64,000 nucleotides of DNA, from assembly GCF_015209505.1 (NCBI RefSeq), contig NZ_JADEYC010000014.1:62001-126000 (forward strand), written 5' to 3'. A program made the translations under genes and the position numbers. Below, in pieces: positions 36,098 through 46,039 of this stretch. Positions within the stretch are counted from its first letter, which is position 1. Every line of letters begins with the position of its first letter. This stretch comes from Saccharopolyspora montiporae (GTDB lineage Bacteria > Actinomycetota > Actinomycetes > Mycobacteriales > Pseudonocardiaceae). The notes below the pieces were generated by a model. It was not told the DNA's origin, made no database searches, and saw only the letters and a program-made list of their open reading frames with translations.

Positions 36098-37120
36098 GTG
36101 AACGCGGACGAACGGCGCTTCGAGGTGCTGCGCGCGATCATCGCCGACTTCGTCTCCAGCCAGGAGCCGGTCGGTTCCAAGGCGCTCGTCGAGCGGCACG
36201 ACCTCAACGTGTCCAGCGCCACCGTGCGCAACGACATGGCTGCGCTGGAGGAGGAAGGGCTGATCGTCCAGCCGCACACCAGCGCCGGGCGCATTCCCAC
36301 CGACAAGGGGTACCGCACGTTCGTGGACCGGTTGCACGACGTGAAGCCGCTGACCGCCGCCGAGCGGCGGGCGATCCACAGCTTCCTGGACGGTGCGGTC
36401 GATCTGGACGACGTGCTGCGGCGCAGTGTGCGGCTGCTGGCCCAGCTGACCCAGCAGGTCGCCGTCGTGCAGTACCCGGCGCTGAGCCGGTCCACGGTGC
36501 GGCACGTGGAAGTGATCACCATCACCCCGGCGCGGCTGATGCTGGTGCTCATCACCAACACCGGTCGCGTGGACCAGCGGATGGTCGACCTCGGCGATGT
36601 GATCACCGATGACGACGTCGCCCGGCTGCGCAACGTGCTGAATTCGGCGATGGCCGAGAAGCGGCTGGCCGACGCCTCCGCCGCCGTCGCCGACCTGCCC
36701 GACCAGGCACCGCCGGAGCTGCGCGACCCGCTGGTGCGCATGTGCAGCGTGCTCATCGAGTCGCTCGTGGAGCAGCCCGAGGAGCGCATGGTGTTGGGCG
36801 GCACCCCCAACCTCACCCGCAACGTCGCGGACTTCCCCAATTCGCTGCGCCAAGTGCTGGAGGCGTTGGAGGAGCAGGTCGTCGTGCTGAAACTGCTGGC
36901 GGCCGCCCGCGATTCCGGGACCGTGCGGGTCAGCATCGGCGCGGAGAACGAAGCGCTGGAGATGCAGACGACCTCGGTGATTTCCACCGGATACGGTTCG
37001 GATGGCATGGTGCTGGGGGGCCTCGGCGTCGTGGGGCCCACCCGGATGGACTATCCGGGCTCGATGGCTGCGGTGCGGGCCGTTGCGGCGTACGTGGGGG
37101 AAATCCTGATCGGCCGGTGA
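36098..37120 (+). CDS. hrcA: Heat-inducible transcription repressor HrcA
   Basis: 340-residue repressor that binds CIRCE operators of groEL/dnaK operons and is stabilised by GroEL. N-terminal winged helix ([20 protein letters not shown], then [18 protein letters not shown]) and the C-terminal GAF-like domain with [24 protein letters not shown] ending (here [11 protein letters not shown]) are clear. GTG at 36098 was chosen for GGAGGTGG at 7 bases and family length; an in-frame GTG at 35978 adds a Gly/Pro-rich leader. It precedes dnaJ. Confidence 0.94.
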   Translation: MNADERRFEVLRAIIADFVSSQEPVGSKALVERHDLNVSSATVRNDMAALEEEGLIVQPHTSAGRIPTDKGYRTFVDRLHDVKPLTAAERRAIHSFLDGAVDLDDVLRRSVRLLAQLTQQVAVVQYPALSRSTVRHVEVITITPARLMLVLITNTGRVDQRMVDLGDVITDDDVARLRNVLNSAMAEKRLADASAAVADLPDQAPPELRDPLVRMCSVLIESLVEQPEERMVLGGTPNLTRNVADFPNSLRQVLEALEEQVVVLKLLAAARDSGTVRVSIGAENEALEMQTTSVISTGYGSDGMVLGGLGVVGPTRMDYPGSMAAVRAVAAYVGEILIGR

Positions 37121-37177
37121 GCAGCACCGGCGCGGACCGGCATCAATTCGCGACCGAGCAGAGGAAGTACGGAAAAG

Positions 37178-38344
37178 GTGGCCAGGGACTACTACGCGAC
37201 CCTCGGGGTGGACCGGGATGCGACACCCGAGCAGATCAAGCGGGCCTACCGCAAGCTCGCTCGCGAACTGCACCCGGACGTCAACCCCGACGACGACGCG
37301 CAGCAGCGGTTCTCCGATGTGACGACGGCCTACGAGGTCTTGTCCGACCCGAAGAAGAAGCAGGTCGTCGACCTGGGCGGTGACCCGCTGGACAACGGCG
37401 GCGGCGCCGGCGGTGGCGGCGGGGATCCGTTCGCCGGGTTCGGCGGTCTCGGCGACATCATGGACGCCTTCTTCGGCGGCGGCGGGGCTTCCGGTGGGCG
37501 CGGTCCGCGCAGCCGGGTGCAGCCCGGCTCGGATGCCCTGCTGCGCTTGGAACTCTCGCTGGAGGATTGCGCGGCCGGCGTGAACCGGGACATCACCGTG
37601 GACACCGCGGTGCTGTGCGATTCGTGCGACGGCGGCGGCTCCCGGGCGGGCAGCGCGCCCTCCACCTGCGACACCTGCGGTGGCCGCGGGGAGGTGCAGT
37701 CGGTGCAGCGCTCGTTCCTGGGCCAGGTGATGACGTCCCGGCCGTGCCCGGTCTGCCGCGGGTTCGGCGAGGTCATCACCGATCCCTGCCAGCAGTGCAG
37801 CGGCGACGGTCGGGTGCGCGCCCGGCGCACGATCACCGTGAAGATCCCCGCGGGCGTGGGCGACGGCATGCGCGTGCGGCTGGCCGGCGAGGGCGAGGTC
37901 GGTGCGGGCGGTGGTCCGCCCGGCGACCTGTTCGTCGAGGTCGAGGAGAAGCCGCACGAGCGGTTCACCCGCGACGGAGCCGACCTGCACTGCACCGTCG
38001 AGGTGCCGATGACGGCGGCAGCCCTGGGCACGGTGCTCACCTTGCGCACGCTGGACGGCACCGACGAGGAACTGCGCGTCGAGCCGGGCACGCAGCCCGG
38101 CACCGAACAGGTGCTCAGCGGGCGCGGACTGCCCAAGCTGCGGTCCAACGGCCGGGTCAGCGGGCACGGCGACCTGCACATCCACCTGGACGTGGTGGTT
38201 CCGGGCAAGCTGGACGACCAGCAGATGGAACTGCTCCGGCAGCTGGCTGACCTGCGCGGCGAGCAGCAGCCGGAGCCCACGGTCACCAACGGCAACGGCC
38301 GCCAGGGCTTGTTCTCCCGGTTCAAGTCGTTCGGCCACCGCTGA
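37178..38344 (+). CDS. dnaJ: Chaperone protein DnaJ
   Basis: 388-residue type I Hsp40 co-chaperone of DnaK (the DnaJ2 of actinobacteria). J domain at residues 1-70 with HPD motif ([10 protein letters not shown]), a glycine-rich linker (to about 110), four zinc-binding CxxCxGxG repeats ([32 protein letters not shown]) and the C-terminal substrate-binding domain. GTG at 37178 lies 57 bases after hrcA; rsmE follows 9 bases later, giving the operon hrcA-dnaJ-rsmE. Confidence 0.96.
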   Translation: MARDYYATLGVDRDATPEQIKRAYRKLARELHPDVNPDDDAQQRFSDVTTAYEVLSDPKKKQVVDLGGDPLDNGGGAGGGGGDPFAGFGGLGDIMDAFFGGGGASGGRGPRSRVQPGSDALLRLELSLEDCAAGVNRDITVDTAVLCDSCDGGGSRAGSAPSTCDTCGGRGEVQSVQRSFLGQVMTSRPCPVCRGFGEVITDPCQQCSGDGRVRARRTITVKIPAGVGDGMRVRLAGEGEVGAGGGPPGDLFVEVEEKPHERFTRDGADLHCTVEVPMTAAALGTVLTLRTLDGTDEELRVEPGTQPGTEQVLSGRGLPKLRSNGRVSGHGDLHIHLDVVVPGKLDDQQMELLRQLADLRGEQQPEPTVTNGNGRQGLFSRFKSFGHR

Positions 38345-38353
38345 GGCGACGCC

Positions 38354-39106
38354 GTGGCCGATTCGTCCGCGCCGGTGTTCGCGGTCGCCGAGTTGCCCGC
38401 GTCCGGCGAGTTCCTGCTCGACGGTCCGGAAGGCAAGCACGCGGCGGCCGTGCGCAGGTTGCGCGCGGGCGAGCAGCTGGTGCTCACCGACGGCCGCGGG
38501 GGCCAGGCCCGCTGCGAGGTGGCCGAAGCGCACAAGGACTCGCTGCGGCTGTCGGTGCTGCAGGTCTGGCACGTTCCGCAGCCGGACCTGCGGGTCCGGC
38601 TGGCGCAGGCCCTGGTGAAGGGCGATCGGGGCGAGCTCGCGGTGGAGCTGGCCACCGAGGCCGGCGTGGATGCGGTGCTGCCCTGGCGCGCCGCGCGCAG
38701 CATCGCCAAGTGGGACGACGGTCCGCGCGGAGCCAAGGCGCTGGCCCGCTGGCGCAGCACTGCGGAGCAGGCGGCCAAGCAGGCCCGCCGGGCGTGGGTG
38801 CCGGAGGTGGCCGACCCGGTGAGCACCGGGCGGCTCGCCGAGCTGGCGGGCGGCGCCGATGCGGCGCTGGTGCTGCACGAGTCGGCGGCCGAACCGCTCA
38901 CCGCGATCGACCTCCCGCAGCGGGGCGAGTTGCTGCTGGTCGTCGGACCGGAGGGCGGGGTCTCCCCCGACGAGCTCGCGGCGCTGGCCGAGGCGGGCGT
39001 CCGCCCGGTGCGCTTGGGGCCCACGGTGCTGCGCGCGTCGACGGCCGGTGCTGTGGCGCTGGGTGCGTTGGGCGCGCTGACCGAGCGGTGGACGCCACCG
39101 GCCTGA
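38354..39106 (+). CDS. rsmE: 16S rRNA (uracil-1498-N3)-methyltransferase
   Basis: 250-residue SPOUT-fold methyltransferase modifying U1498 of 16S rRNA. The N-terminal PUA-like part (FLLDGPEGKHAAAVRRLRAG) precedes the knotted SAM-binding domain with LLLVVGPEGGVSPDE and the C-terminal RLGPTVLRASTAG. GTG at 38354 follows the dnaJ stop closely. The order dnaJ-rsmE is widely conserved. Confidence 0.94.
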   Translation: MADSSAPVFAVAELPASGEFLLDGPEGKHAAAVRRLRAGEQLVLTDGRGGQARCEVAEAHKDSLRLSVLQVWHVPQPDLRVRLAQALVKGDRGELAVELATEAGVDAVLPWRAARSIAKWDDGPRGAKALARWRSTAEQAAKQARRAWVPEVADPVSTGRLAELAGGADAALVLHESAAEPLTAIDLPQRGELLLVVGPEGGVSPDELAALAEAGVRPVRLGPTVLRASTAGAVALGALGALTERWTPPA

Positions 39107-39223
39107 CCGGCCCGCGGTATCGCCGCGACCACGGTCCGGTAACGCGGAGTGAAGAAGATCATTTTCTTCTGGCGAACTCGTAGCGCGAACGGATGAATAG
39201 CGATACGCTCTGTCGCGAAGATC

Positions 39224-39243
39224 GAGCGGATCGCGATCCGCTC
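39224..39243. repeat. 20-bp perfect palindrome
   Basis: GAGCGGATCGCGATCCGCTC reads identically on both strands with no spacer, which suits a dimeric DNA-binding protein better than a terminator. Confidence 0.6.
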
Positions 39244-39279
39244 CGGTGCTCCCGTGCACCTGAGCGCCGGCCCCCGGCA

Positions 39280-39314
39280 CTCGCCGGACAACCTCCCCCC
39301 TTTGGTCCGGCGAG
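39280..39314 (+). terminator. Hairpin in the rsmE-HIT spacer
   Basis: 10-bp perfect stem CTCGCCGGAC / GTCCGGCGAG with a 15-base pyrimidine-rich loop. Possible transcription stop for the rsmE operon; no T-run. Confidence 0.45.
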
Positions 39315-39423
39315 AGCTGCGCCGCAGCGGGCCCACCCCCCAGGTCCGGTTGCGGCGCAGCGCTGCGGGAGTCGGTCCGGCACCGATCGCGGTGCGCGGG
39401 TTCGTGCCGCGCCGCCGGGCCGA

Positions 39424-39429
39424 TAGCCT
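39424..39429 (+). promoter_or_regulatory. Putative -10 box (leaderless start) of the HIT gene
   Basis: TAGCCT lies 6 bases before the ATG at 39436 with no ribosome site between. Confidence 0.5.
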
Positions 39430-39435
39430 GCCGCC

Positions 39436-39801
39436 ATGAGTGAGAGCCAGTCCCTGTTCCAGCGCATGGTCGCGCGCGAGATCCCCGCCGACATCGTGCG
39501 GGAGGACGAGCGGCTGATCGCCGTGCGCGACATCCATCCGCAGGCGCCCACGCACGTGCTCGTGATCCCCAAGGAGCCCTACCGCAACGCCGCCGAGCTC
39601 GCCGCGGCCGATCCGCAGCTGCTGGCCGATGTGGTCGCCGCGGCGCACGGGATCGCCGAGGAGGAGGGCATCGCCGAGTCCGGGTACCGGCTGCTGTTCA
39701 ACACCAACCAGGACGCGGGGCAGACCATCTTCCACGTGCACCTGCACCTGCTGGGCGGGGAGTCGCTGGGCGGGCTCACCGGCGGGCCGATCAAGGGCTG
39801 A
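39436..39801 (+). CDS. HIT family hydrolase (HINT-like)
   Basis: 121-residue histidine-triad protein, probably a nucleoside phosphoramidase or dinucleotide hydrolase. The active-site motif HVHLHLLGG (HxHxH) is at the C-terminus, and FNTNQDAGQTIFH and the N-terminal IPADIVREDERLIAVRDI are typical of the HINT branch. It lies before phoH-ybeY, a common actinobacterial arrangement. Confidence 0.92.
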   Translation: MSESQSLFQRMVAREIPADIVREDERLIAVRDIHPQAPTHVLVIPKEPYRNAAELAAADPQLLADVVAAAHGIAEEEGIAESGYRLLFNTNQDAGQTIFHVHLHLLGGESLGGLTGGPIKG

Positions 39802-39977
39802 CCCCGGGTCGGCGACCGACCCCTTCGAGTGACGGATCGCACGGCCGAGCCGCTGCGCAGCAGCCCGCTGCGGGGCGGTGAGGCGGATTCGCCGATTGCC
39901 GCGTGCTCTACCATCGGTGGCACGCAGGACCGAACGAACGACCCGCGCGAAAGCGCAGAAGGCAGGCGGCAACACAC

Positions 39978-41041
<1,064 letters not shown>

Positions 41042-41045
<4 letters not shown>

Positions 41046-41596
41046 GCATCGAGATCGCGAACGAATCCGGAGTGTCCGTGCCCGAGGCGTCGATCGTCTC
41101 GGCCGCCCGCTTCGCACTGGACAAGATGAGCGTCAGCCAGCTCGCCGAGCTCTCGGTGGTGCTCGTGGAGCTGGACGCGATGTCCGACCTGCACGAGCGG
41201 TGGATGGACCTGTCGGGCCCCACCGACGTCATGGCCTTCCCCATGGACGAGTACGACTCCACCCGGCGACCGGACGCCGCCGGTGCCGGACCCGCGCTGC
41301 TCGGCGACATCGTGCTGTGCCCGGCGTTCGCCAAGGACCAGGCGGAGAAGGCCGGGCACGAGCTGCTGGACGAGTTGCACCTGCTGACCGTGCACGGCGT
41401 GCTGCACCTGCTCGGCTACGACCACGCCGAACCCGAGGAAGAGCGGGAGATGTTCTCGCTGCAGAAGCGCATCCTCGGCGAATTCCAGCAGGCGCAGGCC
41501 GAAGCCGAGCAGGCCGCGGCCCAGCGCAGCGCGGACTCCCGCCTGCTGGGCGCCGCGGGCCTGGACGAGCCGGGTCCCGCGAGCAGCAGCGACTGA
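41042..41596 (+). CDS. ybeY: Endoribonuclease YbeY
   Basis: 184-residue metal-dependent endoribonuclease involved in 16S rRNA 3' maturation and ribosome quality control. The zinc-binding motif [11 protein letters not shown] (H-x3-H-x5-H) and [12 protein letters not shown] are diagnostic. A glutamine/alanine-rich tail of about 40 residues extends beyond the core domain. ATG at 41042 overlaps phoH; the CorC-like gene follows 13 bases later. Confidence 0.95.
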
Positions 41597-41609
41597 AGGA
41601 GGCGCAGAG

Positions 41610-42932
41610 GTGTCCGGCTCCGCCGTGCTCCTGGTGTGGGTGGTGCTCCTGGTGTTGGCCGCCGGCGTCTTCGCCGCGTCCGAATCGGCGATCACCGTGG
41701 CGTCCCGCGCCCGGGTCGACGAACTCGCGCGCGAGGGCAGGGGCGGCGCCCGGCAGCTGGGCCTGGTGCTCAGCGACCGGCCCCGGCACGTGAACCTGCT
41801 GCTGCTGTTGCGGCTGGCCTGCGAACTCGGCGCCACCGTGCTGGTGACGCTGCTCGCGCTGCGGTTGGCCGACTCGGACCTGTGGGCCGTGGTGATCGCC
41901 GGCGTGGTGATGCTGCTGGCTTCCTACGTGCTGGTCGGCGTCGGCCCGCGCACCATCGGCCGGCAGCACCCGTACGGCGTGGGGCTCGCGGTGGCCGCGC
42001 CGGTGCGCGCGCTGGCCCGGGTGCTCAATCCGCTGACCAGGCTGCTCATCCTGCTCGGCAACATGATCACGCCCGGCAGGGGATTCCGGGAGGGACCGTT
42101 CTCCACCGAGGTCGAGGTGCGCGAACTGGTCGACATGGCCGGGGAGCACGGGGTGGTCGCCGCCGGTGAGCGGGAGATGATCCACTCGGTGTTCGAACTG
42201 GGCGACACGCTGGCCCGCGAGGTGATGGTGCCGCGCACCGAGATCATCTGGATCGAGCGGGACAAGTCCTGCCGTCAGGCGCTGGCGCTGTGCCTGCGCT
42301 CGGGCTTTTCCCGGATCCCGGTGATCGGCGAGAGCATCGACGACATCGTGGGCATCGTGAACGTCAAGGACCTCACTCGCCCCGTGCTCGATGGCGAGGA
42401 CCGGTCCGGTCCCGAGGTGGCGGAGCTGATGCGCTCGGCGAGCTTCGTCCCGGACACCAAGCGGGTGGACGAGCTGCTGCGCGAGATGCAGCTGTCCCGC
42501 AGCCACCTGGCGATCGCGGTCGACGAGTACGGCGGCACCGCCGGCCTGCTGACCATCGAGGACATCATCGAGGAGATCGTCGGCGAGATCACCGACGAGT
42601 CCGACCGCGAGGAGCACCGCCCGGTGGAGGAGCTCGACGACGGCACCGTGCGGGTCAGCTCGCGGCTACCGGTCGAGGACCTCGGCGAGGTGTTCGGGGT
42701 CGAGCTGGACGATTCCGATGTGGAGACCGTGGGCGGGCTGCTCGCCCAGCGCCTCGGCCGGGTGCCGCTGCCCGGGGCCGAAGCGGAGATCGCCGGTCTT
42801 CGGCTGCGCGCCGAGGGCGGCAAGGACCACCGGGGACGCATCCGCATCAACGCGCTGCTCGTCCGCCGGGCCGAACCGGACAACGCACCGCTGCTCGGTG
42901 CCGACCAGGAGGGAAGTGGCGCACGTGGCTGA
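41610..42932 (+). CDS. CNNM/CorC-type membrane protein (DUF21-CBS-CBS-transporter associated)
   Basis: 440-residue protein with an N-terminal DUF21 membrane domain (four hydrophobic helices to about residue 150), a CBS pair (about 205-335; EVMVPRTEIIWIERD, DIVGIVNVKDL, EYGGTAGLLTIEDIIEEIVG) and a C-terminal CorC_HlyC domain (to 430). Family members affect magnesium/cobalt efflux. GTG at 41610 has AAGGAGG at 8 bases. It lies in the phoH-ybeY-corC-era cluster, as in many bacteria. Confidence 0.92.
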   Translation: MSGSAVLLVWVVLLVLAAGVFAASESAITVASRARVDELAREGRGGARQLGLVLSDRPRHVNLLLLLRLACELGATVLVTLLALRLADSDLWAVVIAGVVMLLASYVLVGVGPRTIGRQHPYGVGLAVAAPVRALARVLNPLTRLLILLGNMITPGRGFREGPFSTEVEVRELVDMAGEHGVVAAGEREMIHSVFELGDTLAREVMVPRTEIIWIERDKSCRQALALCLRSGFSRIPVIGESIDDIVGIVNVKDLTRPVLDGEDRSGPEVAELMRSASFVPDTKRVDELLREMQLSRSHLAIAVDEYGGTAGLLTIEDIIEEIVGEITDESDREEHRPVEELDDGTVRVSSRLPVEDLGEVFGVELDDSDVETVGGLLAQRLGRVPLPGAEAEIAGLRLRAEGGKDHRGRIRINALLVRRAEPDNAPLLGADQEGSGARG

Positions 42933-43287
42933 GCTGGTGGAGGCGGCCGCCCCGCAGGAGCTGTCCGCCGAGGACGCCAAGATCGTCACGCTCGCGCGTT
43001 CCGGCCGCGCCCGCACCGGTGCCGCCGAGGGCGCGGCAGTGCGGGACACCGACGGTCGCACCTACGCCGCGTGCACGGTCGCGCTGCCGTCGTTGCAGCT
43101 CACCGCGCTGCAGGCCGCGGTGGCGGCCGCGGTGGCCAGCGGTGCGGAAGGGTTGGAAGCGGCCGCCGTGGTCACCGACGCCGACCGGCTGGACGCGGTC
43201 TCGGTCAGCGCGGTGCACGAGCTGTCCGCGGCCGCCCCGGTGCTGCGCGCGGACGGTTCCGGCCAGGTCGCGGGCGTGCTGCGCTGA
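42925..43287 (+). CDS. Cytidine deaminase-like protein without zinc site
   Basis: 120-residue protein that resembles the cytidine deaminase fold (LSAEDAKIVTLARSGRARTG, then GRTYAACTVALPSLQLTALQAAVAAAVASGAEG). True cytidine deaminases have (H/C)AE and PCxxC zinc ligands; neither motif is present here, so it should not deaminate by the known mechanism. GTG at 42925 overlaps the CorC-like stop; GTG at 42916 is equally possible with GGAGGG close by. It sits directly before era, as in other actinobacteria. Confidence 0.72.
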   Translation: MAELVEAAAPQELSAEDAKIVTLARSGRARTGAAEGAAVRDTDGRTYAACTVALPSLQLTALQAAVAAAVASGAEGLEAAAVVTDADRLDAVSVSAVHELSAAAPVLRADGSGQVAGVLR

Positions 43288-43328
43288 GCTGCAGCGCGGC
43301 CGGGTGCGAGGTCGTGGCCCGGACCGGT

Positions 43329-43334
43329 CACAAT
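43329..43334 (+). promoter_or_regulatory. Putative -10 box (leaderless start) of era
   Basis: CACAAT lies 6 bases before the era GTG. Confidence 0.4.
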
Positions 43335-43340
43335 GGTGGG

Positions 43341-44249
43341 GTGAGCAGTTCCGAAGCAGCCCATCGATCCGGTTTCGCCTGTTTCGTCGGCCGCCCCAAC
43401 GCGGGGAAGTCGACCCTGATGAACGGCCTGATCGGCTCGAAAGTGGCGATCACCTCCGACAAGCCGCAGACCACGCGGCACGCGATCCGCGGCATCGTGG
43501 ACCGCACCGACGCCCAGCTGATCATCGTGGACACGCCCGGCCTGCACCGGCCGCGCACCCTCCTCGGCCAGCGGCTCAACGACCTCGTGCACGAGACCTG
43601 GTCCGAAGTGGACGTGATCGGGTTCTGCGTGCCCGCCGACCAGAAGATCGGGCCGGGCGACCGCTACATCGCCGAGCAGCTGGCCAAGGTCGCCAAGCGC
43701 ACCCCGGTGATCGGGATCGTGACCAAGACCGACGTGGTCGGCAAGCAGCGGGTGGCCGAGCAGCTGCTGGCGATGCAGGAACTCATGGAGTTCACCGAGA
43801 TCATCCCGGTGTCGGCGGTGGAGCAGTTCCAGGTCGACGAACTGGCCGGGGTGCTGTCCGCGCAGTTGCCGGAGGGGCCGCAGCTCTACCCGGGCGGTGA
43901 GCTCACCGACGAACCGGAGAGCACGCTCATCGCCGAGCTGATCCGCGAGGCGGCGCTGGAGGGCGTGCGCGACGAGTTGCCGCACTCGCTGGCGGTGACC
44001 ATCGAGGAGATGGCCCCGCGCGAGGGCAAGGAAGACCTCGTCGACATCTACGCCGTGCTGCACGTGGAGCGGCAGAGCCAGAAGGCCATTGTGATCGGCC
44101 GCGGCGGGGAGCGGCTGCGCGAGGTCGGTTCGCAGGCCCGCGAGCACATCCAGAAGCTGCTGGGCAGCAAGATCTACCTGGACCTGCACGTGAAGGTCAG
44201 CAAGGACTGGCAGCAGGACCCGAAGCAGTTGCGCCGCCTGGGTTTCTGA
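43341..44249 (+). CDS. era: GTPase Era
   Basis: 302-residue essential GTPase that binds 16S rRNA and 30S subunits during assembly. G1 GRPNAGKSTLMN, switch DTPGL, NKxD-equivalent TKTD, and the C-terminal KH domain with AIVIGRGGERLREVG are in order. GTG at 43341 was chosen because the protein begins about 10 residues before the G1 strand. It faces the DUF4190 gene with only 13 bases between stops. Confidence 0.95.
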   Translation: MSSSEAAHRSGFACFVGRPNAGKSTLMNGLIGSKVAITSDKPQTTRHAIRGIVDRTDAQLIIVDTPGLHRPRTLLGQRLNDLVHETWSEVDVIGFCVPADQKIGPGDRYIAEQLAKVAKRTPVIGIVTKTDVVGKQRVAEQLLAMQELMEFTEIIPVSAVEQFQVDELAGVLSAQLPEGPQLYPGGELTDEPESTLIAELIREAALEGVRDELPHSLAVTIEEMAPREGKEDLVDIYAVLHVERQSQKAIVIGRGGERLREVGSQAREHIQKLLGSKIYLDLHVKVSKDWQQDPKQLRRLGF

Positions 44250-44262
44250 GGCGACCCGCGGG

Positions 44263-44715
44263 TCAGCCCTGCGCCGCGCCGATCAGCGGCACCGCCAGGC
44301 CCAGGAACAGGATGCCGAGCACCAGCACCAGCAGCCCCACGACGAAGTAGCCGATGACCATCCCGGCGGTGGCCATCCCCGTTCCGTGCGCACCGGTGAC
44401 CCGGATCTGCCGCCTGGCGGCGTGCCCGAAGATGACGCCGAGCAGTCCCAGCAGGTAACCGATCCAGACGCACATCAGCGGGATCGCCACCAGCGACACC
44501 ACCATCGAAGCGACCGCCAAGCCGTTGGTGGGCTGCACCGGGGTGGCCACGGCCGGCACGTACCCGGGCGGCGCGGGGTAACCGGGGTGCTGGGGGTGAC
44601 TGTGCTGCGGGGGAAGTCCGGGTTGCGGTGGGGGCATGCCGGGGTGCGGGGGCATGGGCTGCTGCGGCATCCCGCGCGGGTGCGAGTGCGGGTCGTTCTC
44701 GTGCTGGGGGTTCAC
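44263..44715 (-). CDS. DUF4190 domain membrane protein
   Basis: 150-residue protein with a Pro/Gln/His-rich cytoplasmic N-terminus (residues 1-60; [20 protein letters not shown]) and two membrane helices of the DUF4190 type ([19 protein letters not shown], then [19 protein letters not shown]). GTG at 44715 follows GGAG at 7 bases. Function is unknown. It starts a group of similarly P/Q-rich small membrane proteins in which the next two carry RDD domains. Confidence 0.8.
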   Translation of the reverse strand: MNPQHENDPHSHPRGMPQQPMPPHPGMPPPQPGLPPQHSHPQHPGYPAPPGYVPAVATPVQPTNGLAVASMVVSLVAIPLMCVWIGYLLGLLGVIFGHAARRQIRVTGAHGTGMATAGMVIGYFVVGLLVLVLGILFLGLAVPLIGAAQG

Positions 44716-44926
44716 CTGCTGGCTCCGGGATGTGATTCGGATTTCCGGGGTGATCGTCGCAGGGTCGACCCGGGTGCCGGGCTCCTTTTCGGTGGATCCG
44801 GCGGCCGGAAGCCGTCGGCAATGGTGGATTTCGCGAAACCGGCCCACGCCGCGAGAAGGTTCCGGTACGGTGCGGCCGACCAGCGTGTGCCCATCGCCCG
44901 GTCCCCGCGACGTTAGGAAGTACCTC

Positions 44927-45874
44927 GTGAGCTACCCGTACGGCGGCGGCCCGCCTTCCGGACCGCAGCCCCAACAGCCCGGAATGCCGCAGCAGCCCGG
45001 CGGAATGCCCGCGCAGCCGGGGATGGGGCCGCAGCCGGGAATGCTCCCGCAGCCCCAGCCGCCGATGCAGCAGCCGGGCATGCCGCCGCAGGGGCAGTAC
45101 CCGCAGCAGCCGGGGGGCATGCCGCCGCAGATGCACCGGCACCCGGCCGGCCCGTACGCGGAGTGGAGCCAGCGCGCGTTGGGTTACCTCATCGACGCCG
45201 GGCCGGCGGCTGTCGGGTATCTGCTGGCGCTGCTCCTGATGATCACCGTCCTCCCGGGAGCGCAGGGGATGATCCTCCTGGTCGTCGTCGGTGTTGCAGC
45301 GGTCGCGTACATGCTCTGGACCTGCGCGTACCTGCGTGGGACCACCGGGCAGTCGCTCGGCCAGCGGGTCATCGGCATCCGGACGGTCGCCGAGGCGACC
45401 GGGCAGCCGCTGGGCTTCGGCACCGCCTTCCTGCGCCATCTCTGCCACCTCGTCGACGTCATCATCTGCGGGCTGCCGATCGGCTTCCTGTCGCCGCTGT
45501 GGGACGAGAAGAACCAAACCTGGGCGGACAAGATCATGAGCTCGGTCGTGCTGCAGGGCGCACCCGCTCCGCAGGCCGGGTTCGGCGGCCCGCAGCAGGG
45601 GTTCCAGCAGCCCGGGTTCCAGCAGCCGGGTTCCCCGCAACAGCAGGGATTCCCGCAGCAGCCCGGATTCCCGCAGTCGGGTGGGTTCCCGCAGTCGGGT
45701 GGGTTCCCGCAGCAGCAGCCGGGTTACGGCCAGCCCCCGCAGTCGGGTGGGTTCCCGCAGCAGCCCCAGCCGCCGCAGCAACCCGGATACCCGCCGCAGC
45801 AGCAGGGATACCCGCAGTCGGGCGGTTTTCCGCCGCAGCAACCCGGTTACGGTCAGCCGCCGCAGCAGTGGTGA
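44927..45874 (+). CDS. RDD family membrane protein (first copy)
   Basis: 315 residues: a Pro/Gln/Met-rich N-terminus (1-75), an RDD membrane domain (about 80-210, with [38 protein letters not shown] and [17 protein letters not shown]), and a long C-terminal repeat tail built of QSGGFPQQ and PGYGQPPQ units ending QPPQQW. RDD proteins are linked to ion/proton antiport in a few cases. GTG at 44927 follows TAGGAAG at 7 bases. A paralogue with the same domain and ending lies 165 bases downstream. Confidence 0.85.
   Translation: MSYPYGGGPPSGPQPQQPGMPQQPGGMPAQPGMGPQPGMLPQPQPPMQQPGMPPQGQYPQQPGGMPPQMHRHPAGPYAEWSQRALGYLIDAGPAAVGYLLALLLMITVLPGAQGMILLVVVGVAAVAYMLWTCAYLRGTTGQSLGQRVIGIRTVAEATGQPLGFGTAFLRHLCHLVDVIICGLPIGFLSPLWDEKNQTWADKIMSSVVLQGAPAPQAGFGGPQQGFQQPGFQQPGSPQQQGFPQQPGFPQSGGFPQSGGFPQQQPGYGQPPQSGGFPQQPQPPQQPGYPPQQQGYPQSGGFPPQQPGYGQPPQQW
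45671..45871 (+). repeat. Coding tandem repeats, Pro/Gln/Gly-rich tail
   Basis: Repeated 18-bp CCCGCAGTCGGGTGGGTT units and relatives encode PQSGGF and QQPGYG motifs at the end of the first RDD protein. Similar units recur at 46723-46866 in the second. Confidence 0.75.
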
Positions 45875-46039
45875 CCGGTCGGGGAGCGGCGCCGCGGGGC
45901 TCGGGCCGGGCGTAGGTCACATCGGGAGTTGGTTTTGCCGGAAACCGCCACGTGCGCGGGCATGTCTGACGTACGTTCCGGCCCGGCCCCGACGCCGGGC
46001 GGAGCGGCGTCCGCATCCCGATGACGAAGGACTTCTGAC

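Larger units (their letters stand above)
39107..39435. other. 329-bp intergenic region rich in inverted repeats, no gene seen
   Basis: Between rsmE and the HIT gene. It holds an AT-rich patch with GAAGAA/TTCTTC arms (about 39150-39174), a 20-bp perfect palindrome at 39224-39243, a 10-bp stem at 39280-39314 and a further 10-bp stem at 39317-39360. No open frame has coding character. The first hairpins may end the hrcA-dnaJ-rsmE transcript. Confidence 0.7.

Noticed and set aside
34538..39280. A 1580-codon open frame on the minus strand across hemW-hrcA-dnaJ-rsmE
   Set aside because: It is the antisense shadow of four well-supported plus-strand genes; its sequence is Arg/Gly/His/Val-rich low complexity. 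Only its last 31 codons (34538-34630), outside those genes, are kept as the leader peptide.
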